The notes under the pieces: model-generated
Seen by the model: the letters and a program-made list of their open reading frames with translations, nothing else
What the model was told of the DNA's origin: nothing
Database searches by the model: none
Part shown: positions 24,612-37,499 of the stretch, piece after piece
How the letters are laid out: every line of letters starts with the position of its first letter
Position numbering within the stretch: the first letter of the stretch is position 1
Made by a program: the position numbers and the translations under genes
Assembly (NCBI RefSeq): GCF_030272615.1
Contig: NC_081412.1
Coordinates: forward strand, 138,634,747-138,698,746
Direction: 5' to 3'
Source: Cryptomeria japonica
Lineage: Eukaryota > Streptophyta > Pinopsida > Cupressales > Cupressaceae
Length of the DNA: 64,000 bases

Positions 24612-27600
24612 CAAAGGAGAAACAATTTAATACCACGTCTGATAGAGGAAATAAAGATACCGAAGTCACCTTTGACAATAGAAACAAAAAATCCCGTCAA
24701 CTTTGTTTTCAAAGGAAACAAAAGCTAGGTAAAAGATAGCAAGATCTGAGGGTCATAAGTGATTGCGTGAATAGTTAAGAGATGCTCAATAGGATGCAAG
24801 ATGAAAAATTTATTTGACACTTAGAAAGGGGTAAAACTTAGTTACGAGTGAAAATGCATGGAAACTAGAAATTTTTTTTTTTTACTAAAGGGGTGAATTG
24901 TAACTACATGCTAAAATGTCTTCACATTGTAAACAAAGGTGAAAGTGACCTTGCATCTTGATTAATATATCATGACCCAATGACCTACATGACAAATGGA
25001 TAAGTTCCTATGACTTTGTGTATATTCATATGCTCCCTTGCTTGGTTGCAACACTCTAGGATTCTATTTGATATTTTTTCAATGCCAAAAGCAAATGGAC
25101 TTTGCTAATGTTTGATATCAACATTTTCAAAAAATGTCAGAGGTCAACTTGGGATATTAATATTTTGCACATATAATGGAATTAAGCAAAATATCCTAGT
25201 ACATGTATTCAATGTACCTTAATGAACTGATTCCCCCAGTGGTGGCTTTTTTATTAAAGTTTGATATTTTTTCAAGGTAGTGATTTGGCAAGGTTCGTAC
25301 AAGTTTTGAATGTTCAGTTTTAGAAAATGTTCAAGTAAGCAACTTTGAGCATCAATATTTTTCACCTCGGGCATTGTTATGTGATTCCACTTGGTATTTT
25401 GATTCTCAATAGAACATTCAATGTGCATGTTAGTTTCTAGGGTTTAGGGAGAGTGTTTAGTCAATTTTTGAAAGAGTTTTCAAAGTTCACTAGGTTATTT
25501 TGAGAATTAAGAAAACATGTCAAAAATAAAGTTAAATGAGAACCCGCTCTATCTCTCATGTCCAGAATGTGAGCAATTGTGGTCTCAAAGTAGTTCAAAG
25601 GTCTAGTTGCTCTGAAACATTTTTTTTTGTTGGGCCCACAAGGGGACCCAACTAATGTAGGACATCCCGATGTCAATTGTTATTTAAAGAAATTATTATT
25701 TAACTAATTTAATGATTGGTGGGTTCTTATTTATTTCCAGATTTTAAAAGAGGATATCACTAGTGAGTGTTGAAGTTATTTAAATCATTAAAAATGATTT
25801 AAATAAATTAATGAAAGTTGAATGGTAGCACTTTAAAAGTAAAAGAAAAATCCATTTAAATGCATTGATGTTCTAAAGTATTTTTTTTTAAACATCTACC
25901 CCACAAAGCAAGAAGGGGTCAAAGAAAAACATGATATAGGGAGCAGGTAATGGTAGGGCCCATGAATGATTTTTGAAAGAATTTAAATAAAATGTTTCAA
26001 GGCATTGGTATGCTTCTCCCCATGAGCCCACAGATGAAGTGAAAAATATAATAAATGGTTGCATCCCACGTGTTTGTGAGGAATTTAAGATATTTTGAAA
26101 AGTCACATAGGCGAACGAGGTGGTTTCGCTACCTTGTGTGAAGATTAGGGTTTCAAGAAATATGACATGGGGATGTAGGGTGCACGTGCAATGTTAGGGT
26201 TTTCTTGTTGGTTTTCTCTGTTCTAAGAAAATCAAGTTTGACACATGTTTCTTGAATTTTTTAGAAGGTGCGAAGAAAACCCTAGGTCCACCATCTTTTA
26301 AGACAATATGGAATATTCAAATGTGCATCTATGAGCAATGACTAAGAAGATTCTAAATCAGTTTTGTTTTCATTCAACTAGGGGATCTTGTGGATATCTC
26401 ACATTGTGCAACATTTGGAAAGTTTATCTTTTGTCTGGTACCAAATCGAGTTTTCAACTAACATCTTCTGTGCTTTCTTGGTGAGTACTATATGGTCTTT
26501 TTGTTAAATTACATATTTTTGTGGAATCTTTGTATAATGTGTAGAAAATAGGTTAAGTTTGATTGGGGAGAATGAAATGCTTAGGTTTCAAATATCACAC
26601 AAAATATCACAACGAGAGGAGAATGTTCTGATGTTGTACCATTTGAAAGCTCACTTAGTAGATTTTGTTGTCATGGGCACCTTATTTGTTGATTGTATGG
26701 ATTGGGTCCTTGCATCATGATCTTCTATCACTCTTTGCCAACGTGTAGTAAAAGCTAAAAGTTTTCTCTGTAGTTATTGTTGATCCATGGCTCTTAGGTA
26801 TTGGCTATATTGGGTTGTTGCTTCGGTTTACAACAATATTATTAGTTGTCATAATAATCTGAGGAGAGTGCAACTTTTAAATAAAAAAAATTGTTTATCA
26901 AAGCGATTAGTAAGTGTCATATATATGAGGATGCCCTAAAGTCTATGACTAAAATGCCAATTTGACCCATTGGGTTTGCGTGGACATGTTTTCTTGATGC
27001 TTGTTCACCATGTGCATTGCATGGATCTGAGTTGGGGCTAGGAATGAATAGACAAGAAGCAAATTATTTGATTAGGATGGTTTGAGAAGAACCAAAATAA
27101 ATAAATTTAAAAGGTATAAGCATTACTTCTTATGTAAGTTCAACATGTGACAGTTTATCTATTTTGAGTTTGCAAAAGCAAAATAAAGTATTGAAGAGCC
27201 CATTGAATTTACAAAGCGAATTAAAAAATTTGCAAAGGAGAAATTTTTTAGTGCCACATCTAATAGAGGAAATGAAGAGAGCAAAGTTGCCTTTGGCAAT
27301 AGATCAATAAAATACCGTCAGCTCTATTTTCAAAGGAAACAAAAGAAATGCAAAAGATATCAAGATTTGAGGGTCACAGGTGATTGTGTGAAAAGTTAAG
27401 AGATGTTGTTTGGGATGAAAGATGAAAAATTAATTTGTCACTTAGAATGGGGTAAAACTCAATTATGAGTGAAAATACATGGAAAGTGGAAATTTTGTTT
27501 TTTTGTTTTACTAAAGGGGTAAATTGTAATTACAGGCTAAAATGTCTTCACATTGTAAACAAAGGTGAAAGTGACCATGCATCTTGATTAATATTTCATC

Positions 27601-27989
27601 ACCCAATGAATTGCATGTCAAAAGGATTAGTTCCTATGACTTGCTGTATATTCATATGCTCCCTTGCTTGGTTGCAATACTCTAGGATTCTATTTGACAT
27701 TTTTTCAAGGCCAAAAGAAAACTGACTTTGTAGATGTTTGATATCAATATTTTCAAAAATAATATCAGAGGTCAACTTGGGCTATCAATATTTTGCACAT
27801 GTAATGGAATTAGGAAAAATATCCTAGTACATGTATTCAATGTACCTTAATGAACTGATTCCCCCAACGGTGGCTTTTATGATTAAAGTTTGATATTTTT
27901 TCAAGGCAATGATTTGGCAAGGTTTAGACAAGTTTTGAATGTTCAGTTTTAGAAAATGCTCAAGTAAGAAACTTTGAACATTATGGTAT

Positions 27990-28013
27990 GTGCACAAAGA
28001 TGGTGGTCAAAAA
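27990..28013 (+). repeat. Left terminal inverted repeat core
   Basis: 24 bases starting GTGCACAAAGATGG and matching perfectly, in reverse complement, 39897-39920. A second block, GTGGACAC, starts at 28015. On the right the two blocks are separated by about 9 extra bases. Confidence 0.88.
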
Positions 28014-28022
28014 AGTGGACAC

Positions 28023-28270
28023 CACCCAAAAAAAACATGGAAAAACAAGTAGCACGTACACGGTTCTAAAATTTGAATTCACCGCATACGTTCTTAGGTT
28101 TGTTATTCCCGAGCCTAGAGAAGGTAGCATGTACATGTTGCTTTTAGGAAAATGAGCGCACACGCGCTACGCCTAGGAAATGAGCACATATGCACTACTT
28201 ATAGGAAAATGAGCACGTACATGCTAATAATCCAAAGATAACCGCGTACACGGTGCCTGTTAAAAAAATT
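28023..28270. promoter_or_regulatory. Left subterminal repeats with palindromic GCRYGTRC-type motif
   Basis: A phrase of the form AGGAAAATGAGC followed by a short purine/pyrimidine-alternating palindrome recurs: GCGCACACGCGCT (near 28156), GCACATATGCACT (near 28183) and GCACGTACATGCT (near 28213). Related words are GCACGTACACG near 28052 and CCGCGTACACGGTG near 28242. At the other side, 38985-39056 carries GTGCGTACATGCT, CCATACGCGCTTTT and AGGTACGCGCTTTT. Subterminal short repeats are known transposase-binding sites in plant CACTA, hAT and Mutator elements; that role is inferred here. Confidence 0.55.
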
Positions 28271-28367
28271 GGGTCTCATTTACCTGTGAATAGCACGTTT
28301 TTACTTCATTTTTTCTTCATTTTATCTCCTAAACCACGAACGGGGTGCTAGATTTATCCTCCAGGCT

Positions 28368-30783
28368 ATGGATCAAGGTTAGTTTTTGTTTATTTATGTC
28401 TTTCTTTCCCATTTGTTCAAATTGTTTTACATTTTGAATTTAATTTCATTAATTTTGATTAGGTTTTTTCATTTTTTGTTTCAAAAACCAAATTCTTCTA
28501 ATCCATAGCAAGAACAACCAAATGTACCTCCTAAAAACCCACAAGAACAACCCCCAATTCCTCCCTTTGACTGCACACCTGAAACACGGGAGCAATTAAT
28601 TAATCAGTTAGGACAAAATACGTCTAAAATCAATAGACTGATTGTTAAATTGAAAACATCTGAACTTGAGCATCACCAATCCCTCGCCACTAGCCTAGAA
28701 ACATTAGCTAGTGGTGCCATAGCTATTTCCACACAAATTACCAAATGGGGAAGCCTTAGGGATAGGTGTTGTCAATTCTATGTCGATGGGCTATCATACG
28801 ATGGAGTAAAAAACAAAAATATTACTAAACAACAAATATGTGCCCTTTTCCTTGATCCCAAAATTGGTCAATCATTACCTCTTAATGCAAAGAGGTTTCT
28901 CATACATTGGTGTACCAATGTGCAGATGAAGAATCTTTTTTGGCAGAGGTGGTGGATGGTCTTTAATGATCCACCTATATTAATTATGAGGTGCCATTAT
29001 ATTTTTTGATAAAAGTATATTGTGAGTTTGTGCTCAATGTGCGCCCAAACTATTTTGACATGAGAGAGTTCCATGGTAGAGGTGGTGGCTCTACCCAAGA
29101 TAGACCTAGAGCCCATAGGCGATTACCTGTGGAGAGTCGTCGCCCCCTAGCACCCAAACCCAAGGTGCATCAGGTTGTCCCAGTAGAGCTAAAAGAGTCG
29201 ATGGAGCTACAAACTCTTCAGGTGGCCACAACGTTGACTGGTGCCATCATCCAGCATGGGACGTCATTAGCACACCCTATTGTATTGGATGATGAGCCAT
29301 TAGGTGGCAACAAAGAGCCCATCCAGCATATGTGTGTTAGTTGCTCGGGGATATGCTCAGGGATAGATGATGCAGTCAGTGTAGATGAATCCTCATCTCA
29401 TTTGTGAACGATTTGCGGAAGTAGATGTCAGGCCTGCACGACTGAGGATTTTGCGCTGACAGATGAGTTGATGGACATGGTGTTTGCCCATGAGTGATAG
29501 ACACAGGTGTGTTGATTTGAATTCATAGCATTTTATTTATCAGTCACTTTAAATTTGTAATTACATAAATGAATTTTTATTTATACATCGATTTAAATTG
29601 AGACAAATAATATGCATTTCAGGATGCAACAGTGGTATCCCATACTCCAATTTCTGGTTTTGACAGGGGATGAAATGTCCCAGATTGATGACATCATGCT
29701 CTCAGCAATCAATTTTGGCCTACAAGGCTATACATTATCATATTTTGTACAACCCTTTTTATGTATTGTTTTGATGGAATATGCAAGTCATTTCATTTTA
29801 GATTTTTAAAATTTTGTTTAATTTATTATCTGTACTAATATCTCATGTTAATTTTGTTTTTTTACGGTACCCCCTCCACGTCTAGGTCTCGTCCTAAGAA
29901 AAAGAATTCCTCGAAGACACCAAAACGTGGGAAGAAGGTAATTGAACACATTTTTAGTTGTATAATTGTTTGAAAATGTTGAAATCAAGTATTAGTTGGG
30001 GTTTGTAGATTGATTAGTGTTTTTTGTCTATTTCACATGTACAATGACCATTGAGCTATGTGGATTTATTGAATGCACCTGATTCACCTGTGGATCAAGA
30101 GAGGGCAGAGGTATGTATCACTACTTTATTTTCTTGATTTCATGATTATATGCACGCGTACATGTGAAATTGTGATATATTATAATCTTATAATTTTTTA
30201 ATACAGGAAATATCCATACCTATTTTATCAATGGCGAACCCTCCTCCGTGCACTGGAGAAGCATTTCAAGATCCAGTACACATTTGTTTGATATTTAAAA
30301 TTAATTGTTTTTAACCTTCAATACTTATCATTATATTAATTGTATTTAATCTTTGAACATTTTTTGTATAGGTAATAGTGACAATTTCTACATCGATGGT
30401 GAGCCATCCTCAGTCCATTGGAGAAGCATCTCAGGCACAGGTACGTCATTGTTCTCTATATTATAGCTTTTAAGTGTTTTTGATATATTTATGTTAGTAC
30501 ATTCTATTAATTGTACATTTGATCTACAATAGACCCCTTCGCAGTATGACCATAACGTGGATCCATTTAAGTATGTCTTCAAGAAAACTCCTAAGAGTGA
30601 CAAGGAGAGGAGAGCGAAGACATTAGCTCCTAGATCAGCTAAATGCATAGTTATATTGTTAATTGTGAACTATTTTCTACAAAAGAATTCTAACTTGGCT
30701 TTTGAATTGTGTTTTTGCAGCCATCTACAGAGCCACGTACTGCATTGAAGAGGCTTGATTTTGATAATCCACCACAAGTTTAG
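28368..30783 (+). pseudogene. Spliced plus-strand gene of the TIR element, unknown product
   Basis: ATG at 28368 opens a tiny exon (MDQ) ending at a GT at 28378. Reading resumes at 28513 in the same frame (EQPNVPPKNPQEQPP), giving a long exon with a helical segment. A one-base shift near 29000, in a T run, moves the reading to a second frame rich in Arg/Pro. That frame contains a Cys cluster, CVSCSGICSG, then CGSRCQAC, perhaps zinc-binding. Further short exons bounded by AG and GT include 29872-29936, whose PKKKNSSKTPKRGKK stretch looks like a nuclear localisation signal. Later exon-like pieces lie near 30060-30110, 30209, 30372-30440 and 30532-30640, and the last ends FDNPPQV at 30783. No known domain was recognised. 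The position at one end of the element suggests an accessory or DNA-binding protein. The copy is damaged. Confidence 0.45.
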
Positions 30784-30915
30784 GATCATATATTGTTAGT
30801 TTTGGTCATCGAATGACCAATACATATAGATATATTCTATATTTTTATTGTATATCGATTTGGACATGGCATATGCCACATTTTTTTAATACTTGTATTG
30901 ACTTGGCAGACATGC

Positions 30916-30921
<6 letters not shown>

Positions 30922-30948
<27 letters not shown>
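30922..30948. repeat. (TA)n microsatellite
   Basis: An uninterrupted TA run of about 13 repeats lies just after the end of the plus-strand gene of the TIR element. Confidence 0.9.
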
Positions 30949-30949
<1 letters not shown>

Positions 30950-31344
30950 GTCGATATTCGATCCAATAAATATGTACCGAGTTCATTATTTTGTATTCAT
31001 TGTATTTTGTGGTTGTCCTTTTATAAATTTAATTGATCATTTTCCTATGTAATCAACAATATGAATATAAACAACAAAAATATATGATATAAAACATTGC
31101 AATCGTGGAATATGATTTGATAAAATTTCTAAAATGTTTAATTAACCCTACAAAACTCCTTGTATTCAGTTCATTATTGTGTATTCATTGTATTTGGTGG
31201 CTTCCCTTTTATAAATTTAAATGAATATTTGCATATGTAATCAACAATATAAATATAAACAACAAAAATCAACAATGTGAATATAAACAACAATATGTGT
31301 TTGGTACAAGAGCACCCTCACGCTCGCAATGGTCAAATTTTATT

Positions 31345-33613
31345 TGTCATGTGCACAAATCGACATCGCTAGCGCATTTGGGTGGGTAGGTTTACACTAG
31401 GCATGCCCCTGTCGTGCATCCCAAAGTACCGAAACATCGAGAGTCATACCATATTGATGCAATCTCTCAAGTGCCATGAGTCCAAAAAAATGTCAAAATT
31501 TGATGGACTGGTTCCTGAAATCCAAGACACATATGGTCGATCCATTTGAACTCATGGGGTCGCGTGAAGTTCCTCTACAATGACCTATCTTATTTTTTGA
31601 TGATTCAGAGCCATTTTCAATTGGTAGCATTTTTTCACCTGCTACAAAAACCATCAGTTGCATGCAATGCAAAGTTGCAAGATTGGCTAGAATTGATTAG
31701 GTTTGTCGTGTGCACAAACCAACATCATGAGCATGTCCGAGTGGGTATTTTTACACTAGGCATGCCCCTATCATGCGTCCCAAAGCACTAGAACATCAAG
31801 AGTAATACCGTACCGGTGCAATCTCTCAAGTGCCCTGAGTCCAAAAAATTGTCAAAAATTGACGAACTGTTTCTTGAAATCCAGGACACATATGGTCAAT
31901 CCATTTGAACCCGTGGGGTCATGTGAGGCTCCTCTATAATGGCCTATCTCCGTTTTTGAAGACTCAGAGATATTTTCAATTGGTAGCATTTTTTCGCCTG
32001 CTACAAAAACCGTCAGTTGCATGCAATGCAAAGTTGCAAGATTGGCTATAATTGATTCAGTTCGTCGTGTGCACAAATTGACATCATGAGTGCATTAGGG
32101 TGGATAGGTTCATGCTAGGCATTCCCTTGTCATGCATCCCAAAGCATCAGAATGTCAAGAGTCATACCGTACCTGGGCGATCTCTCAAGTGCGCTGAGTC
32201 CAAAAAATTGTCAAAATTTGATGGACTGTTTCTTGAAATCTAGGATACATGTGGTTGATCTATTTGAACCTGTGTGGTCACATGAGGCTCCTCTACAATG
32301 GCCTATCTTGGTTTTTGACGAATCGGAGCCATTTTCAATTGGTAGCATTTTTTGCCTATTGCAAAAACTGTCAGTTGCATGAAATGCAAAGTTGCAAGAT
32401 TGGCTAGAATTGATTCGGTTTGTCGTGTGCACAAATTGACATCATGAGCACGTCTGGGTGGGTATTTTTATGCTAGGCATGTCCCTTTCATGCATCCCAA
32501 AGCATCGGACATCGAGAGTCATACCGTACCGAGGCGATCTCTCAAGTGCCCTAAGTCCAAAAAATTGTCAAAATTTGATGAACTATTTCTTGAAATCAAG
32601 GACATATATGGTCAATCCGTTTGAACTCATGGGGTCATGTGAGGCTCCTCTACAATGTCCTATCTCATTTTTTGACGACTTGAAGCCATTTTCAATTGGT
32701 AGCATTTTTTCGCCTGCTGCAAAAACCGTCAGTTGCATGCAATGCAAAGTTGTAAGATTGGCTAGAATTGATTTGGTTCATCGTGTGCATAAACTGATGT
32801 CACGAGTGCATCTAGGTGGGCAGGTTTACGCTAGGCATTCCCCTCTCATGCATCCCAAAGTGCCAGAATGTCGAGAGTCATACCGTACCAAGGCAATCTC
32901 TCAAGTGCCATGAGTCCAAAAATTATCAAAATTTGATAGACTGTTTCTTCAAATCCAGGACATGTATGGTCAATTTGTTTGAACCTGTGGGGTCATGTGA
33001 GGCTCATCTACAATGGCCTATCTCAGTTTTTGATTACTGGGAGCCATTTTCAATTGGTAGCATTTTTTTGCCTGCTGCAAAAACCATCAGTTGCATGCAA
33101 TGCAAAGTTGTAAGATTGGATATAATTGATTCGGTTCATTGTGTACACAAACCAACGTCACAAGCATGTCCAAGGGGGAAATTTTATGCTAGGAATGCCC
33201 CTGTCGTGCATCCCAAAGTGTCGGAACGTCGAGAGTCATACCGTACCGGGGCGATCTCTCAAGTACCCTAAGTCCAAAAAAAAATCAAAATTTGACGAAC
33301 TGTTTCTTGAAATCCAGGACACATATGGTCGATCCATTTGAACCCGTGGGGTCGCATGAGGCTCCTCTACAATGTTCTATCTTCGTTTTTGATGACTCGG
33401 AGCCATTTTCAATTGGTAGAATTTTTTCGCCTGCTGCAAAATCCATCAGTTGCATCCAATGCAAAGTTGCAAGATTGGCTAGAATTGATTCAGTTCATTG
33501 TGTGCACAAACCGACATCACGAGCGCATCTAGGTGGGAATTTTTATGCTAGGCATGCCCCTGTTGTGCATCCCAAAGCACTGGAACGTCGAGAGTTATAC
33601 CCTATCGACGCAA
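31345..33613. repeat. 358-359-bp tandem array, about 6.3 copies
   Basis: The word CAGTTGCAT falls at 31655, 32014, 32372, 32730, 33088 and 33447, so the period is 359, 358, 358, 358 and 359. Each unit also carries GTGCACAAA, CATCCCAAAG, GAGAGTCATACC, CTCTCAAGTGC and TTTTCAATTGGTAG in fixed order. Copies differ at about one base in ten by eye. Several long ORFs cross the units, but neither 358 nor 359 is a multiple of three and the reading shifts each turn, so I treat the array as non-coding. It lies between the two converging genes of the TIR transposon. Confidence 0.9.
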
Positions 33614-34229
33614 TGTAGAAGTTGCTTGACAACTTTTTTGACAAATTTTGCTCAAATTGTATCTAGTCTCAATGTATGACCCCTATGACCCGATAATGAC
33701 TCAAATAATTCTCCATGATTATACAAGAATTAAGAATGTTCATGATTGACCAGGGACACATCACATATACTCAAAACATAGTCACAAAACATTGACACAC
33801 AAAATAGTCACAAAATATTGTCACATATTTTTTTTAAAATTGCCTCTAAATATGGTCAAATCAGCTCTTGGCTATTTGATTATACAAAAAATTGTCTTAC
33901 AAATAATCTCATGGGCTTTTATACAAAATTTGGCATTACAATATGTGCGATTCATCTCATCGTCATTTTAATATACAAATCATCTCATGGGCTTTATACA
34001 AAATTTGGCATTACAATATGTGCGATTCAACTCATTGCCATTTTAATATACAAAATTTGGCATGTACATATGTACAAATCAGCTCATTGCCATTTAAATA
34101 TACAAAATTATGCCCCTAAACATGTAAAAATCAGCTCATGGGCATTTATATATACAAAAAATGAATATAGAACAATTCATCGACGATTTATACAAAATTC
34201 TCAAAATCATTCTACTCTGAACCATAGAA

Positions 34230-37124
34230 TCAATCAAGTGAGCCTTCAGGATCGGCTCTAACCTGTATTGTGTCAAGTATTGCCTTGTGGTCAGATTCAC
34301 AAACTTTCCATAAAATCTTGTTATGAGGTCTTCCATGATACTTCATCAAATGAATATTTGTTGCAACAACAAGGTTAGAGAAATGAAGAATATGTCTATG
34401 TGTTTCAAAGTCCTCGAACAACCAAACATCATAATTCTTGATAGGGTATCTCTGAAGCCATGTTCTTGTCACGACAACAGACCCTATTGGGTACTCAATA
34501 CCCTCTCTGTCAATGATTGTGGTTGTCAAATTTCTTTTTGGCTCAACACAATGACACAAATAGTAATATGTTCCTTCTTCATTGTTCTCTTTTGCAACAA
34601 CTGCATACACATGACTTGCATTTTATAAAGTGTTAATTAATACCAAAAATAAAGTATGATGTACAAAAAAATAAACCAAAAAAGAATACTTGCAAAAAAA
34701 TTAACTCAAAAAATCACCTGAATCCACTAGGTCGGATACATGGTCAAAATCCACTGATGTCTCCATCTGGCTCAATTGTAGTGCTTTGGGAATTTGATAT
34801 GAATCAATGGGAAACAACGGTCTACAAGACCATTTGTCAACTCACTCGTGTGATTCACATTCTTCCCACAAACAATACATGCATGAAGAGCAAAAACATA
34901 CCATCTGTCTCATATAAATTACCAGTGAACTTGAATTTGAACTCATAAATGAGTGCATGTCACTCGATCCTCCAATTGTACAACAATCTAGATAGTTTTC
35001 AATGTTAGATTCAATGATCAACCAAAAATATCTATGAACCATTGGCGTACCTGGATTACCTGGACCCATCGTAGACTTACACCATCGCACAATTGTTTAT
35101 GCATCTATCAACTCAGCACCACCTTCGTATTTCAATTCTTCTCTAGTTAGGGCTCTTTTCACACATGCTCCTGCACCATCGTGCTCTCCCTTACCATGTC
35201 CAACCTCAGTGAAATTCCAAAAATGTTGTACACCACTTGTCATATGCATCCTTTTCAACCAATAAAACATCCTTACATTCTTGAATTGTGCGGTGCAATT
35301 ATCTGACCATATTAAGTGTCAGTTGTATCGTATATTCCTTTCCCTTAAACTATCATAGAAAACTTTAAAGAATCCTTGTACAAACTCCAATGAATGAACA
35401 TGATCATCACTTATGTAGTAGTCATTCTCTCTTACAACCTTTCTATCCTCCTTTGTGCTATCATCTACATGCATGAATGCTATGCGTACAAAATTAGAAA
35501 CTTGTGTAGAGTGATAATACACAGATTGCACTTCATTTTAAGGTTGTAGTGTATAATTTTCAACAAAATCAATGATAGAGACAATGGCACCAAGAGGAAA
35601 AATGTCCTTACATAGCTTGAATTGCTCATCTAACCATCGAGCTCTATGTGTATGCATTATGTACTCATAAACTAGTTTCTCTTGAAACATTTTCATAAAT
35701 TCAGCTACACATATCATTTTTCACTAGCTCACATCTCTTCAAATCTTTTCCATCTTTAACTCCATATGTGACTGTCTTGTATTTTCCGAAAGAAACTAGT
35801 TTCGTACCAATTTCATGTCTTCTCTCCAAATGTACGCATATTGGTAAGCATTTCAAACCACCACATATAGTACAAGAACCTTCCAAACAAGACATCTTAT
35901 ATTACATAGCACACTTGAAATAAATTCTCTTACTGACTTAGGAGGTGCTTGTATATTACATTCCTGCAAAACATCCTTAGTGTGCAAAGTAGAACAAATA
36001 TGATGAAAAATATCATAGTGCATGGAAAATTCAATATGTATCCTACAACAACACGTGGTGCATACATGATTAATCTTAATATAAAAAGGTTTTGCCATTT
36101 CAAAAAATCTTTGAGAAATTCTTATTTAAGGAAACTTTTGAAGGAATCTTTCATAAAAATTAGTTTGAGTCATATCCAAATAGTGTTTGGCATGTGGCTC
36201 ACGATTTGTAGACCCAATTCGCCTTCTAACAACATCTCTTTGGTTGGGCAAAACTCTTGTGTTGTCATGCCAAAAATTTTCATTTAATGTTATTAGTGCA
36301 TCAACAACAACCTTGTCTTTGCGTGGTAGTCTACCCGAGAATTCCCAAAGAGAATTATTGTTAGGTTCCTCTATTTTTTCCTGCCTCTTTAATGCTTTAC
36401 TTAATGTTGTTCTACTAACGTTTAATGACTTGTTTTGCTTATCAGATGATCTTTTTTTATTTTCTTGCTCATTATGGTTGATGTAATGACACGTCGAGTA
36501 GCCTTAGAATATTTAGTACGTGACTTTGAACCAATAGCTTGATATGCATCAAATAGATTTCTCACAATAGTCCTTTCACTGTTACTTTTCAGATGATCTT
36601 AGGCCTAGAATTTTCATTGTCTCTCTAAAATTCAAATTTTTAATCATTTGAACAATTAATTGACATCTTGCGGTTTGATTTAAGTTTTCAAAATAGTTAT
36701 GCTATATTATTTTAACCATTCTCCTACAAGTTTGTTCATTCATTTTATTCGGCATTTTCTTCAATATGTTCTCATCAATGTCAATTAGATACTTTGGTTT
36801 CCTACGAATGATTCTAGGAGGTGTTAACATCGGTGCATTATGTACATTCAATTCATCAAATAGAGAAGGTGTATGTTCATCATTTAATTGATTATTCAAT
36901 GTGGCATCTTCTTCAATTGCATTAGGTTCATACGGTAAATCAAATGTCTCTTCTTCAATTACATTAGGTGCATTATGTTCATTTGGTAAATGGAATTGAG
37001 ATGTTGAGGATGACATACCTTCTTCTCCCATTGTTCTTATGTCACGCAATTTCTTCATACGATTCCTTTGTCTTTCCTTTTGATCCTCTCGTTGTTCCAT
37101 CGTTCCTTGCTTGTTCTTTCCCAT
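34230..37124 (-). pseudogene. DDE/RNase H-like transposase gene of the TIR element
   Basis: On the minus strand the N-terminus (MGKNKQGTMEQREDQKERQR, from 37124) is basic. The middle carries Cys-rich phrases (CTICGGLKCLPIC near 35850). The core has three landmarks in order: IIDFVENY (near 35565), ISDDHVHSLEFV (near 35400), and WSDNCTAQFKN (near 35300) followed by FWNFTEVGHGKGEHDGAGA (near 35190). The spacing and the D...D...E/D pattern fit an RNase H-fold nuclease. I know similar DFxENY / SDxxxxQFKN / HGKGxxDGxG phrases from uncharacterised transposase-like proteins of animals and plants. An intron at 34601-34717 (GT-AG) leads to a C-terminal exon ending at 34230. At least six in-frame stops or shifts show decay. 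Superfamily not assigned. Confidence 0.6.
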
Positions 37125-37499
37125 GGTTGATATCGGTTGTTCTAAATAGAATCATATTACATATATATGTAAACAAAAGTTCATAAACAAACAAATAACC
37201 ATAAATATGTATCTTATCACTATTTTTTTGGAATCAAACTATTAAGCAATCACAATACTATTGACAAAACTAATAAGAACAACAATTCAATCATTTGAAA
37301 TCATGCAAAAACAAAAAAATCATTTACTTCTATGTATAAAATAGTGATAGAAGTGCAAACACAGTTTCAGTGGGGCCTTCAAGGACCTTGAAAACTTCTC
37401 TTGAGTCCATTGAGGCTCTTGGGCAACTAAAACTATGTCTATGTACTGCATACGTGCTACATTAATAACTGCATATACGTTGTTAGTCCATTAAATGTT

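Noticed and set aside
31345-33613. Possible CRISPR-like array
   Set aside because: Units are contiguous 358-bp repeats without spacers, in a plant nuclear context.
31546-33618. Several plus-strand ORFs of 64-151 codons with similar protein sequences
   Set aside because: They all lie in the 358-bp tandem array. The unit length is not a multiple of three, and the frames break differently in each unit, so the similarity is DNA-level repetition.
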